From Desulfobacterales bacterium (lineage in GTDB: Bacteria; Desulfobacterota; Desulfobacteria; Desulfobacterales; JAHDSC01): 64,000 nucleotides of DNA. Positions 46,320 through 55,262 of the stretch are shown in pieces. Made by a program: the position numbers and the translations under genes. Location: positions 1 through 64,000 of the forward strand of contig JAHDSC010000035.1 of assembly GCA_018432925.1 (NCBI GenBank). The letters run 5' to 3'. How positions within the stretch are numbered: the first letter of the stretch is position 1; each line of letters begins with the position of its first letter. The notes under the pieces are model-generated. The model was given only the letters and a program-made list of their open reading frames with translations, ran no database searches and was not told the DNA's origin.

Positions 46320-48235
46320 TTGTAACTCCTTTGTGTTAGTTGGACATTTTCAAAAACCAATGGTTCTTTGTGTAATTCGGGCTTCTGATTAAAACCTTTA
46401 TACTCCCACGCGGCGACATAGCAGTATTTGTCGTCTTTACGCAGCGCCTCACCCTCTTCGCTTTGAGATTCTTCTCGTAAATGACAGCCGCAGGATTCTG
46501 CGCGTTCCAGTGCATCGATGGCCAATGTTTCGGCAAATTCCAGGTAATCCGCAACCCGGTGGGCTTTTTCAACATTCTTATTGTAATCGTTCAGTGAGCC
46601 GGGAACCCGAAGGTTTTTCCAGAATTCCTCGCGAAGTTCGCGAATCTTATCGATGGCCTTTTTGAGACCTGCTTCGTTTCGAGACATACCGACTTCATCG
46701 ACCATTACCTTCCCCAGCTCCCGGTGTATGCTGTCCGGGGTACGGGTTCCGTTGATGGACGTCAGTTTCTTAAAGAGTGCATCCACCTGTTTTGTCGTTT
46801 CTTTAAAAGCCGGATGATCTTCGGTTACGCTTCCTGCTTCCCCGTAAATCGATGCCAGGTAGGGGGCAATGGTATATGGGATCACAAAATATCCATCTGC
46901 GAGTCCTTGCATGAGGGCGCTGGCGCCCAGACGGTTTGCCCCGTGGTCCGAGAAATTGCATTCACCCAGCGCGAAAAGACCCGGAATCGTGGTTTGAAGT
47001 TCGTAATCGACCCACAGTCCTCCCATGGCGTAATGAGAAGCCGGATAAATCATCATGGGTGTTTCATAGGGATTGTCGTCAACGATGTTTAAATACATGT
47101 CAAAGAGGTTGCCGTATTTGCGTTGTACGACATCCTTGCCGTCTCTTTGAATGGCTTGGCTAAAGTCCAGGTAAACGGCATAACCGGTGGGGCCAACGCC
47201 GTGTCCCGCGTCACAAACGTACTTGGCATTACGGGATGCCACATCCCGAGGAACCAGATTGCCGAAACTCGGATACTTTTCTTCAAGGTAATACCAGCGT
47301 TCGGATTCCGGAATATCGTTGGGACGGCGCGTGTCCCCTTTCTTTTTGGGTACCCATACCCGTCCGTCGTTTCTCAAACTCTCGCTCATCAATGTGAGTT
47401 TTGCCTGGAAGTCCCCGGAGTTCGGGATGCAGGTGGGGTGAATCTGGGTAAAACACGGATTGGCCATAAGGGCCCCTTTTCTCCAGCATTTAACGGCTGC
47501 TCCCACGTTGCAGGATTCGGCATTGGTGGAAAGGTAAAAAACGTTGCCGTAACCGCCCGTGCACAGGAGAACCGCATCCCCTGCATGACTTTCATATTCG
47601 CCGGTGATCAGGTTCCGAACGATGATTCCCCTGGCTTTTCCGTTGACGATGACCAGATCCATCATTTCCCGCCGTGGATACATCTTAACCTTTCCGGTTG
47701 CGATCTGACGAGATAAGGAGCTGTATGCGCCCAACAGAAGCTGCTGACCTGTCTGACCCCTGGCGTAAAATGTTCTGGATACCTGGGCACCGCCGAAGCT
47801 TCGGTTGGCAAGGAGGCCGCCGTAGTCTCGCGCAAACGGAATTCCTTGCGCAACGCCCTGATCGATGATGTCGGCACTGACCTCGGCGAGGCGGTAGACA
47901 TTGCCTTCTCTGGCCCTGAAATCACCGCCCTTGATGGTGTCATAAAACAATCGCCATATGCTGTCTCCGTCATTCGGGTAGTTTTTTGCCGCGTTGATTC
48001 CGCCCTGGGCTGCGATACTGTGCGCCCGGCGTGGACTATCCTGAATGCAGAAGGTTTTTACGTTATAGCCAAGTTCTGCGAGGGATGCGGATGCCGCGGA
48101 TCCGGCAAGCCCGGTACCCACACAGATCAGTGTGTACTTTCTCTTGTTGGCAGGATTTACCAGTTTTTGATCCCCACGATATTTGGTCCATTTCTGTGTT
48201 AGGGGGCCGGCGGGGATTTTTGATTCAAGCTGCAT
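46316..48235 (-). CDS. sdhA: Succinate dehydrogenase/fumarate reductase flavoprotein subunit
   Basis: Catalytic FAD subunit of complex II, 639 residues. The dinucleotide fold ([19 protein letters not shown]), the FAD-linked histidine region [18 protein letters not shown] and the active-site HPTCIPNSG and [16 protein letters not shown] segments are complete. The start at 48235 follows AAGGAGGTG; seven upstream codons in frame are rejected. It lies 13 bases after sdhC. The order C-A-B with one anchor gene is that of Bacillus- and Wolinella-type enzymes. Confidence 0.96.
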   Translation of the reverse strand: MQLESKIPAGPLTQKWTKYRGDQKLVNPANKRKYTLICVGTGLAGSAASASLAELGYNVKTFCIQDSPRRAHSIAAQGGINAAKNYPNDGDSIWRLFYDTIKGGDFRAREGNVYRLAEVSADIIDQGVAQGIPFARDYGGLLANRSFGGAQVSRTFYARGQTGQQLLLGAYSSLSRQIATGKVKMYPRREMMDLVIVNGKARGIIVRNLITGEYESHAGDAVLLCTGGYGNVFYLSTNAESCNVGAAVKCWRKGALMANPCFTQIHPTCIPNSGDFQAKLTLMSESLRNDGRVWVPKKKGDTRRPNDIPESERWYYLEEKYPSFGNLVPRDVASRNAKYVCDAGHGVGPTGYAVYLDFSQAIQRDGKDVVQRKYGNLFDMYLNIVDDNPYETPMMIYPASHYAMGGLWVDYELQTTIPGLFALGECNFSDHGANRLGASALMQGLADGYFVIPYTIAPYLASIYGEAGSVTEDHPAFKETTKQVDALFKKLTSINGTRTPDSIHRELGKVMVDEVGMSRNEAGLKKAIDKIRELREEFWKNLRVPGSLNDYNKNVEKAHRVADYLEFAETLAIDALERAESCGCHLREESQSEEGEALRKDDKYCYVAAWEYKGFNQKPELHKEPLVFENVQLTQRSYK

Positions 48236-48248
48236 ATTCAACACCTCC

Positions 48249-48899
48249 TTATGCAATTATCGAAGCATAAATCGGGATAAAGCCAAAGCCTATACCGACA
48301 ATTATAGCGAACACGACACTCAGGGCCATGATAAACGGCATGTATTTGGAATGGCTGAGGCCCAGGGTCTGGAATCCGCTCCAAAGACCATGACTGACAT
48401 GAATTGCCACAATGATCACCGCGACAATGTAAAAAAGAACCCAGCCGATCTGGGAGAATGTTGCCGCCAGGATTGTAAAGTCATTTACATCTACTGGGGT
48501 CTTGTCGACGAACCGGAATTTAACAAGATGAAAAATGATAAAAAGCAGAATAAGAATGCCGGTATACGGCATAGTTGACGAGCCGATGGTACGCCCGCCC
48601 GCCGCTTTTTTAACTTCGTACCGGACCGGTCTGGCTTTCAGGTTCTGGAGAAAAAGGGTTAATCCCATCACGATGTGAACAAGAGCCAGGAACACCAGGC
48701 CAAATTCCGCCACCGTGACGAGTGCGCCTAGTGCATGGAGGTGTTCGACATAGGACAAGAAGAGCTCTTTTCCTCCATAAATGGTAAGATTGCCGATGAG
48801 GTGTACCGCCAGGAAACCAATGAAGCATAGGCCGGTGAAGGCCATCAGCAACTTTTTTCCAATGGAAGTACTGAACGCGTTTGTCAACCAGTTGCTCAT
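48249..48899 (-). CDS. sdhC: Succinate dehydrogenase/fumarate reductase cytochrome b subunit
   Basis: Membrane anchor that binds haem b and quinone, 216 residues, five TM helices. Histidines in predicted helices ([39 protein letters not shown]) suit a two-haem cytochrome b. It is the first gene of sdhCAB; its size fits the single-subunit anchor class (no separate sdhD). Confidence 0.92.
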   Translation of the reverse strand: MSNWLTNAFSTSIGKKLLMAFTGLCFIGFLAVHLIGNLTIYGGKELFLSYVEHLHALGALVTVAEFGLVFLALVHIVMGLTLFLQNLKARPVRYEVKKAAGGRTIGSSTMPYTGILILLFIIFHLVKFRFVDKTPVDVNDFTILAATFSQIGWVLFYIVAVIIVAIHVSHGLWSGFQTLGLSHSKYMPFIMALSVVFAIIVGIGFGFIPIYASIIA

Positions 48900-48975
48900 T
48901 TTATCCTCCGTTTTTAAATTTTTATAAATAAAAAATTATCCAAAGGTGATTTTTTAGAAAGTTTTACATGGCTTG

Positions 48976-49545
48976 TCAACATATTTTGTTTAGCTCATCA
49001 ACATAATTTTTAAGCCACCAGGCATCTCGATTTGTTTTCATAATACTTTCATAAAGTTTTTTCCCTGCTTCCGTTCTCAAACGATTCGATACCGAGGATA
49101 ACCATTTTCCTGAAGGCTTGAATCCCATATCCATTAAAGATTTCAATTCCAGGCATAGAGCCAGTTGGTCGGCATCCCTCGCCAGCCTGGCCTCCAAAGA
49201 TTCGCCTTCCTTAAAATCACCGATCAGATCGGCAAGCGACGGTCCGAACGGCAGATCTTCAATGGCATCCTTTACCGCCTGATTTTCATCAGCGGTTACA
49301 TATTTTTTCTGAACATAATTCAGATCGCCGGTTCTTGCCTCCGGAAAGTCATGCACCAGGCACATGGTGATCAATCGGGATGCATCCACATCCGGTATTG
49401 TTTCTGACATCATATACGCAATGAAAGTGACCATAAAGGAATGTTCGGCGACCGATTCCTTTCCTTTACCCAAAAAATGAAAACCGGATCTGGGAATTTC
49501 TTTTAATATTTTGGCTTCAAAAAGAAGATCGGCAATGTTTTTCAT
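48976..49545 (-). CDS. HD-domain hydrolase (YfbR-like)
   Basis: 189-residue HD-superfamily phosphohydrolase; YfbR relatives are 5'-deoxynucleotidases. The metal motif is visible as AEHSFMV (about 34-40), VHDFPEARTGD (about 68-78) and a later D in ARDADQLALCLELKSL. A good AAAGGAAAT site precedes the ATG at 49545. It lies upstream of sdhC on the same strand with a 76-base gap. Confidence 0.87.
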   Translation of the reverse strand: MKNIADLLFEAKILKEIPRSGFHFLGKGKESVAEHSFMVTFIAYMMSETIPDVDASRLITMCLVHDFPEARTGDLNYVQKKYVTADENQAVKDAIEDLPFGPSLADLIGDFKEGESLEARLARDADQLALCLELKSLMDMGFKPSGKWLSSVSNRLRTEAGKKLYESIMKTNRDAWWLKNYVDELNKIC

Positions 49546-49610
49546 AGGATTTCCTTTGCCGGAAAATCAGTTTTGTGTCAATTTTTCCACCGCTTTATAC
49601 TTTTTAATGA

Positions 49611-49662
49611 TTGAAGAACCCCGCGGCAAACCGGGGGGTTGGCGAGCGCTGTCGCGGTTCAA
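49611..49662. other. GC-rich imperfect hairpin
   Basis: TTGAA at the left end pairs with TTCAA at the right; inside are AACCCC/GGGGTT (49617-49622, 49635-49640) and GCGA/TCGC. There is no T-tail. It could be a small RNA, a recombination site or chance. Confidence 0.3.
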
Positions 49663-50135
49663 AATGATTCGATAGGAATCCATCGCAATCATTATAGCAA
49701 AGAAGACGATAAAACAAGTTCGACTTCAAACATCAGACTCTTTTCAAAACGGCATCCCATTCCGGGATCCTTCATTTCGGAGCGTTGATTCACTTGATTG
49801 TTCCGAATGATTCCCTTTCGGTCACCCGTTGAACCTGTCGTTTAAATTGCCGAGAATGGTTCCAAAATCGTAACCGTTCGTGCAAGATTTGTACGGAGAA
49901 AAGAATCGATCCGGAGGAAACGTTGAAGGAAAGCCACAATTTGCCGAAAAGCGGCATGTTTTTTTAGTTTGAACGTTTGGTACAATTGTTGCTATATTTT
50001 ACAGGGTTCGGAGGTTTTTTTGTTGAAAACGTCGCGTAAAAATCAGGCGGTATTCTTTTTTTTCAGGCGGCATGATTGAAAGGATGTTTCCGGAAATAAT
50101 AAAAAAACAACGAATCACCCGGGGCATCAAACCTC

Positions 50136-50164
50136 TTGACACTGTCATTGAATTCGGATAATTT
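50136..50164 (+). promoter_or_regulatory. Good sigma-70-type promoter upstream of the tol operon
   Basis: TTGACA at 50136-50141, a 17-base spacer, TAATTT at 50159-50164. The first supported gene (tolQ) starts 666 bases later. It therefore either drives a long leader with repeat copy 4 or serves an RNA or small gene I could not identify. Confidence 0.5.
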
Positions 50165-50416
50165 TATCGACTCGAAAAACAGCTTTATCGGCAAGTTATT
50201 AACTTTTTTTGCGGCTTCATACAAATTCCATATGTTATGCATTATCTCCTGCCATGTTAAATTGAAAACACCGAGTCTGGATGAGATCGGACATGGTACT
50301 TGCCTGATAATCCGTTCCGATACCCAACTGCGTCGATCCCTGCGTGTACCTATTTAAATGCCTTTTATAAGGATTCTCGGAATTATGATCCAAAGTCTTA
50401 TGCATTACATTTATTA

Positions 50417-50553
50417 GAAATTGATTCAAAACCTCCACCCAGGCCGATCGCTGTATTCGGACGAGGCGTTCAATCTTCATACTTAATATTTTCAAGTCGT
50501 TGAACTTCTTGTCCCGTCTGGATCGTAAACCCGATGGAAGAATTTGAAACCAT
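50417..50553 (+). repeat. ~140-bp hairpin repeat, copy 4
   Basis: Closest to copy 5 (53034): both contain CGAGGCG followed by TCAAT, GTTGAACTT and AAACCCGA.GGAAG.TTTGAAACC-like ends. Lies 277 bases upstream of tolQ, in sense. Confidence 0.75.
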
Positions 50554-50829
50554 TTCTAATGATTTTGCTTAAAACCGGGTCGGCTTGGTGAGGCTGGGAA
50601 TTGCATGCAATTCCTGAAATTGAATTTGAGGACATAGAAAAAAGTTTGATACGGCACGGCAAAGAAAAAATCCGGTTTCAAGGCATGCAGAAACGGAGAA
50701 ATTCGGCATACTTAACCGTACCTTGGAATGCCCCCGAATGGGTGCGACGCACAGGGATGCGATGGATATTACACACTGCGGGAACCGGGCATTCTTTTTT
50801 TTCGTAAAATTTAAAACTGGGGTGCTTTT

Positions 50830-51570
50830 ATGATCTCTGGACAAATGGATTTAATTCACATCATCCGTAACGCAAGCCTGATGGTTCAATTTGTATTGTT
50901 GCTTCTGCTGTTTTTTTCCGTTACATCATGGGCCATCATTTTTATTAAGTATCGTTACATCAAAAGGGCTTGCAAAGAGTCCGCATTTTTTACCGATTTT
51001 TTTTGGAAAAGCCGGGATCTTTCCGCTGCTTTTACGAAGGCGAAACAGCTTCAGGGCAGTCCCCTGGCCCGACTTTTTCGAGTCGGATACGTGGAACTGA
51101 AAAAAATGACCCAGTCCGGATTTCCGAACCTATCTTCGTCTTCTTCCTCTTTTGAGGGGGAAAACCTATGTCAAAATAATCCATTCACCGGAACCGACCA
51201 AGTCAAACGGGCATTGGGCCGAGCCATGAATGCAGAAGCAACCGGGATGACGCAGATGGTTCCTTTCCTAGCAACGACGGGGAATACAACGCCCTTTATC
51301 GGCCTCTTCGGGACCGTATGGGGCATCATGAATTCTTTTCATGGCATCGGCCAGAGAGGTTCCGCCAGCCTCGCCGTCGTGGCACCGGGCATTTCCGAGG
51401 CCCTGATCGCGACCGCCGCCGGATTGGCTGTAGCCATACCGTCGGTCATCGCGTTCAATTATTTTATGCATAAGATCCGAATCATTGAGTCCGAAATGCA
51501 GAGTTTTTCAGCGGATCTCCTCAATATCATTGAACGGGATCTGATACCGGTGGAGGGAGGTAAAGAATGA
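50830..51570 (+). CDS. tolQ: TolQ (MotA/TolQ/ExbB proton-channel protein)
   Basis: Inner-membrane proton-channel subunit of the Tol-Pal envelope system, 246 residues. Three TM helices: about 12-35, and two in the second half (TTGNTTPFIGLFGTVWGIMNSF and EALIATAAGLAVAIPSVIAFNYF). A Ser-rich segment (about 100-115) in the cytoplasmic loop looks lineage specific. It overlaps tolR by four bases. Naming as TolQ rather than ExbB rests on the tolB-pal-cpoB context. Confidence 0.93.
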   Translation: MISGQMDLIHIIRNASLMVQFVLLLLLFFSVTSWAIIFIKYRYIKRACKESAFFTDFFWKSRDLSAAFTKAKQLQGSPLARLFRVGYVELKKMTQSGFPNLSSSSSSFEGENLCQNNPFTGTDQVKRALGRAMNAEATGMTQMVPFLATTGNTTPFIGLFGTVWGIMNSFHGIGQRGSASLAVVAPGISEALIATAAGLAVAIPSVIAFNYFMHKIRIIESEMQSFSADLLNIIERDLIPVEGGKE

Positions 51571-52007
51571 TGATCGGCGGAAAAAACGACAGCCTTTTGT
51601 CTGATATCAACGTCACCCCGTTCGTCGATGTGATGCTTGTTCTTCTGATCATTTTTATGGTGACTGCGCCGATGATGATGCAGGGAGTCGATGTGGCATT
51701 GCCGGAAGCAACCTCGGATCCGCTTCCTTCGGATCAGGAACAGCTAATGGTCACTATTGATAAAAACAATCAATTGTATATTAACGACTACCAGGTAGGC
51801 CTCGATTTTCTGCAGGAAAAACTAAAGAAAATTCTTGAAGGGCGTAAGGACCGCGAAGTTTTTTTGCGAGCCGACAAGGAAATTTCATATGGCATGGTGG
51901 TCCGCGTGATGGCGGAGATAAAAGGGGCCGGGATCGAGAAACTGGGCATGGTAACAGAGCCGGTTTCCAGCGATAAAAAAGAAAGTAAGAAAACATCAAA
52001 AGGTTGA
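51567..52007 (+). CDS. tolR: TolR (ExbD/TolR family)
   Basis: 146-residue inner-membrane protein with one N-terminal TM helix containing the proton-relay aspartate (DINVTPFVDVMLVLLIIFMV) and a periplasmic domain. It works with TolQ to energise TolA. A charged tail (SDKKESKKTSKG) ends the protein. The stop overlaps the proposed TTG start of tolA. Confidence 0.94.
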   Translation: MMIGGKNDSLLSDINVTPFVDVMLVLLIIFMVTAPMMMQGVDVALPEATSDPLPSDQEQLMVTIDKNNQLYINDYQVGLDFLQEKLKKILEGRKDREVFLRADKEISYGMVVRVMAEIKGAGIEKLGMVTEPVSSDKKESKKTSKG

Positions 52008-52905
52008 TTGAAAACAAGATTCATGTTCACGATTATTTGCTTGACGGGACGAAAAACGAGTTCCGCTCACGGTTCCCGTTTTTTGCCGTTTCGGCGATTT
52101 GTCCTTTAATTTTTTTTTAATTCTGGTCGCATCGCCCGTCTCTAAACCGGACAGAAAGTTTTCACCTTCCGTCATCCATGTGGATTTGGTTGCATCCGCT
52201 CAGAAAGAAAACAAACCGAATGCGTCGCAACCATCTTCAGCCAAGCTCGAAAAACAGGAATCGGAAACACCGAAAACTTCCGTTAAAAAGCCTCCGGTCC
52301 AAGAAATAAAAAAAACGGCCCCGGTACCCGAAAAGACGGTTTCTCTGGAACCGAGGGAAACAAAGAGAAAAGAATCTCTCAAAAAAAAGACCTTCAAGCC
52401 CTCCGAGGTTGTTAAAAGCGCTATCAAACGGATTGAAAAACAGTCCGAAGAATCAAGACCCAAGCAAATTGAGGAGGCAATTGCCAGTTTGAAGCAGAAA
52501 GTCGGAAAGGCGGAGGCCATCGACCGACTGAAAGAAAAAGTAGAGGGCGACGAAACGGGCAGAGGGCAAGGGATCGCCCCGGGATCGGAGGCGGGGGGAA
52601 AGGATGTTTTAAAACTTGCTGATATCTATCGATTGGAAATCGCCTACCGGATCCAAAAGAACTGGGCTTTTTCCGAGCAATTGGCGGGCAGGGGCGCCGA
52701 TTTGCAAGTCAGCCTGGTATTCAGGGTCATGCCAAGCGGAGAGATAAGGGATGTCTGGTTCACCGACAGATCCGGAAACAGCTACTTGGATGATTCCGCC
52801 TACAAAGCGGTGATGAAATCCAATCCGGTTGATCCGCATCCCGCCGGTCTTTCGTTGCCTTATGTCGAGGTCGGTCTCAGATTCGGGCCGGAAGGAATTA
52901 ATTAG
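52004..52905 (+). CDS. tolA: TolA/TonB-like protein with apparent -1 frameshift
   Basis: Periplasm-spanning link between TolQR and TolB/Pal. The intact frame from about 52099 (TTG) encodes a Lys/Glu-rich middle (about 25-150) and a TonB-type C-terminal domain (YRIQKNWAFSEQL, VMPSGEIRDVWF), but lacks a proper N terminus. In another frame, 52004-52117 starts at TTG overlapping the tolR stop and encodes a basic head plus hydrophobic FFAVSAICPLIFF, then meets TAA. The two frames join through nine Ts (52110-52118). One more T, or a -1 slip, gives a continuous TM helix ...PLIFFLILVASP. Causes could be sequence error, mutation or programmed slippage. Confidence 0.75.
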
Positions 52906-52960
52906 ACACTTTTTGCCGTCGGTCTTGTAATCTCCCGCCGGCCGTGGGTGCCACCTTTTT

Positions 52961-52982
52961 TATCTTGGCAATGCACAAGATA
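52961..52982. other. Hairpin between tolA and tolB
   Basis: TATCTTG/CAAGATA with an eight-base loop. On the minus strand it would be followed by an A-run rather than Ts; on the plus strand it has no T-tail, so its role is unclear. Confidence 0.35.
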
Positions 52983-53033
52983 CCTTGGATGCCGGAGTGA
53001 AATAAAAACAGCGGCTTTTTCCGGATTCTTTTC

Positions 53034-53173
53034 GGAAGTGATTTAACAACATTCCCTTGGGCCTGATTTCTGTGCCCGGGCGAGGCGGTCAATTTTTAAA
53101 ATATTCAATGTATTCGTAGAGTTGAACTTTTGCCACGCCTTGCTCCAAAACCCGAAGGAAGGTTTTGAAACCG
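53034..53173 (+). repeat. ~140-bp hairpin repeat, copy 5
   Basis: Starts GGAAGTGATTTAACAAC and ends GGAAGGTTTTGAAACCG. Internal arms GCGAGGCG (53080-53087) and CGCCTTGC (53136-53143) pair; ATTTT.AAAAT forms the tip. Lies 46 bases upstream of tolB in sense. Confidence 0.78.
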
Positions 53174-53219
53174 TTTCGATCGGGGATGTTTCATGCCATT
53201 ACCTTGAGAGGATGCCATA

Positions 53220-54545
53220 ATGGCGAGGTTTCGTTTAAAACTTTTTTGTGTTGTTGCGATACTGGCTTTTTATGTTCCGCTGAATCTTTGCCGGGCGGAA
53301 TATAATTATATCGATATCAGCAATCCTTTTCTTCACCAAATTCCGATTGCAATTCCTCTGTTCAAGGCGGTGTCCGGCAGCGCCGCCGAGGCCCAACTGT
53401 CTGAAGAGTTATCGGGTCTTCTCTCTGAATCCCTCCGGTTTACCGGTTATTTCAAGATGCTGGATCATAGCACCTTTCTCTTTGACCCCCAAAAATCCGG
53501 CATTATTGCTCCCGATATCTCCTTTCGGAACTGGACGGCAGTCGGTGCCGAACTTCTCATCACCGGCGGTCTTCTTGTCAAAGAAGATAAAATTGATATG
53601 GAACTCCGGTTGTTTGATACGTTCAAGGAGCAATTGCTGATCGGAAAGCGATACAAAGGATGGAAAACGGATCATAGAAAAATGGTCCGCCGTTTCTGTG
53701 GCGAAGTCATTTTATGTCTGACCGGCACCCGGGGGGTTTTCGACAGCAAAATCGCATTCGTATCGACCGGTTCGGGCAACAAGGAAATATATATATGTGA
53801 ATTCGACGGTTACAATCCCAAGCAGGTGACGCATTCCAAAAGCATTTGCCTTTCCCCGGCCTGGTCAACGGACGCCGGATATATTGCATATACGTCCTAC
53901 GCAAAAGGGAAGCCGGACCTCTATATTCGGCATTTGGAGCAAAATCGTGGTGCGGTCGTTGCTTCAAAAGGAGTGAATATAACACCCGCATGGGTTCCGG
54001 GAAAATTTGAACTGGCTGCCACCCTTTCATTTGAAGGAAATCCGGAAATTTATCTGTTGACCGGGGAGGGGAAGATTATTAAAAGATTGACGAATAACGG
54101 CGGGATTGACGTATCGCCTTCATGGTCTCCGGACGGCAGAGAAATGGCTTTTGTCTCAAACCGGGCGGGTTCCCCTCAAATTTATGTCATGGATGTCGAT
54201 TCCGGCCGGGTTGAACGAATAACATTCGAGGGGCGATACAACACATCCCCGAGCTGGTCGCCCAGGGGAGACCGGATCGCTTACTGTGGCCTGAAAGATG
54301 GGCGTTTCAATATTTTCACAGTCAGCCGTGACGGCCGAAAACTTCAGCAATTGACCCAAAATTCAGGGGATAATGAATCCCCCTCATGGTCTCCGGACGG
54401 GAGTCTGATTGTTTTCAGTTCGACACGCGAAGGCCCATCCAGGATTTATGTTATGACTGCTTATGGAACGGACCAGAAACGTTTGCTTGCTTTGCCGGGT
54501 GAACAGACAAATCCGAAATGGTCACCCAACGGCATCGATAAATAA
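53220..54545 (+). CDS. tolB: TolB
   Basis: Periplasmic beta-propeller of the Tol-Pal system, which binds Pal and TolA, 441 residues. A signal peptide (about 1-23) is followed by the TolB N-terminal domain and a propeller with repeated PSWSPDGREMAFVSNRAGSP-type blades. The last blade ends close to the C terminus. It is followed after 31 bases by pal. It may be read from its own promoter, as 314 bases and a repeat separate it from tolA. Confidence 0.95.
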   Translation: MARFRLKLFCVVAILAFYVPLNLCRAEYNYIDISNPFLHQIPIAIPLFKAVSGSAAEAQLSEELSGLLSESLRFTGYFKMLDHSTFLFDPQKSGIIAPDISFRNWTAVGAELLITGGLLVKEDKIDMELRLFDTFKEQLLIGKRYKGWKTDHRKMVRRFCGEVILCLTGTRGVFDSKIAFVSTGSGNKEIYICEFDGYNPKQVTHSKSICLSPAWSTDAGYIAYTSYAKGKPDLYIRHLEQNRGAVVASKGVNITPAWVPGKFELAATLSFEGNPEIYLLTGEGKIIKRLTNNGGIDVSPSWSPDGREMAFVSNRAGSPQIYVMDVDSGRVERITFEGRYNTSPSWSPRGDRIAYCGLKDGRFNIFTVSRDGRKLQQLTQNSGDNESPSWSPDGSLIVFSSTREGPSRIYVMTAYGTDQKRLLALPGEQTNPKWSPNGIDK

Positions 54546-54576
54546 AAAAATGACAATTTACTTTGAAGGAGGAGGT

Positions 54577-55170
54577 ATGCGGAAGAAGATTTGGATCATT
54601 TTGGCTCTGTTACTTGTCGTTCCTGGTTTGCTGTTTACGGTTTCCTGTGCGAAAAAGAAAGTCGTCGCTGAACCTTCCTTGGCTGAAATGCCGGGTGATG
54701 AAGCTGAAAGACTGGCTGCTGAAAGAGCCAGACAGGAAGAACTGGCCGCAAGACAGCGGGCTTTTGAAGAGGATCGTCTCATGGAACAACGGGCTCGAGC
54801 GCAAGCCGAAGAGGGTGAGATGAGTGCCGCCAGGAGCAGCTTTGTTAATGAAGATATCTATTTTGATTTTGACAGCTCCATCCTTCGGTCGGATGCGCAG
54901 GATATTTTGAGAAAAAAGGCGGAATTTCTACAGACCTACCCCGGGGTGTCCATCGTGGTTGAAGGGCATTGTGATGAGCGCGGTACGAGTGAGTACAACC
55001 TCGCTCTGGGAGATCGGCGTGCTGAAAGCGTAAAAAACTTTCTTGTTAATCTCGGAATCTCCCCGTCCCGACTGACAACCGTAAGTTACGGGGAGGAACG
55101 TCCGGCAAACCCGGCCCAAAATGAAGACGCATGGGCGCAAAACCGCCGGGCAAGCTTTGTGATTCGGTAA
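54577..55170 (+). CDS. pal: Peptidoglycan-associated lipoprotein Pal
   Basis: Outer-membrane lipoprotein that grips peptidoglycan, 197 residues. The ATG at 54577 follows AAGGAGGAGG; the signal peptide ends with the lipobox TVSC (Cys about 22). A charged coiled region rich in Glu/Arg (about 35-80) precedes the OmpA-like domain: IYFDFDSSILRSDAQDIL, VEGHCDERGTSEYN and LGDRRAESVKNFL (diaminopimelate-binding residues). The coiled linker is longer than in E. coli Pal. Confidence 0.96.
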   Translation: MRKKIWIILALLLVVPGLLFTVSCAKKKVVAEPSLAEMPGDEAERLAAERARQEELAARQRAFEEDRLMEQRARAQAEEGEMSAARSSFVNEDIYFDFDSSILRSDAQDILRKKAEFLQTYPGVSIVVEGHCDERGTSEYNLALGDRRAESVKNFLVNLGISPSRLTTVSYGEERPANPAQNEDAWAQNRRASFVIR

Positions 55171-55193
55171 TCCCAACCAAAAAGTCAGCCTGT

Positions 55194-55220
55194 TCCCCGC
55201 CCCATCCAAAGGGGCGGGGA
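55194..55220 (+). terminator. GC-rich hairpin between pal and cpoB
   Basis: TCCCCGCCCC/GGGGCGGGGA, a perfect 10-bp stem with a seven-base loop, 24 bases after the pal stop. Only a short T-tail follows (GTTCTT), so it may partially stop transcription or protect the upstream mRNA. Confidence 0.55.
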
Positions 55221-55262
55221 GTTCTTACTATCGATTACTTACAAACAATCGGCTTTTCAGAC

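Larger units (their letters stand above)
49546..50829. other. 1.3-kb gene-free region upstream of tolQ
   Basis: The longest stretch without a convincing gene. It holds a GC-rich imperfect hairpin (49611-49662), a good promoter (50136-50164) and one ~140-bp repeat (50417-50553). Open frames on both strands (up to 91 codons) lack ribosome sites and family resemblance. Confidence 0.5.
52906..53219. other. tolA-tolB intergenic region
   Basis: About 310 bases, holding a short hairpin (52961-52982) and repeat copy 5. No gene seen. Confidence 0.5.

Noticed and set aside
49736-49870. Possible further copy of the ~140-bp repeat
   Set aside because: It has a TTTTCAAAACGGC start and a GTTGAACC block, but the far end does not invert and the spacing does not fit.
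50235-50844. Minus-strand frames of 86 and 91 codons in the gap before tolQ
   Set aside because: No start signals, no known family, and one crosses the ~140-bp repeat.
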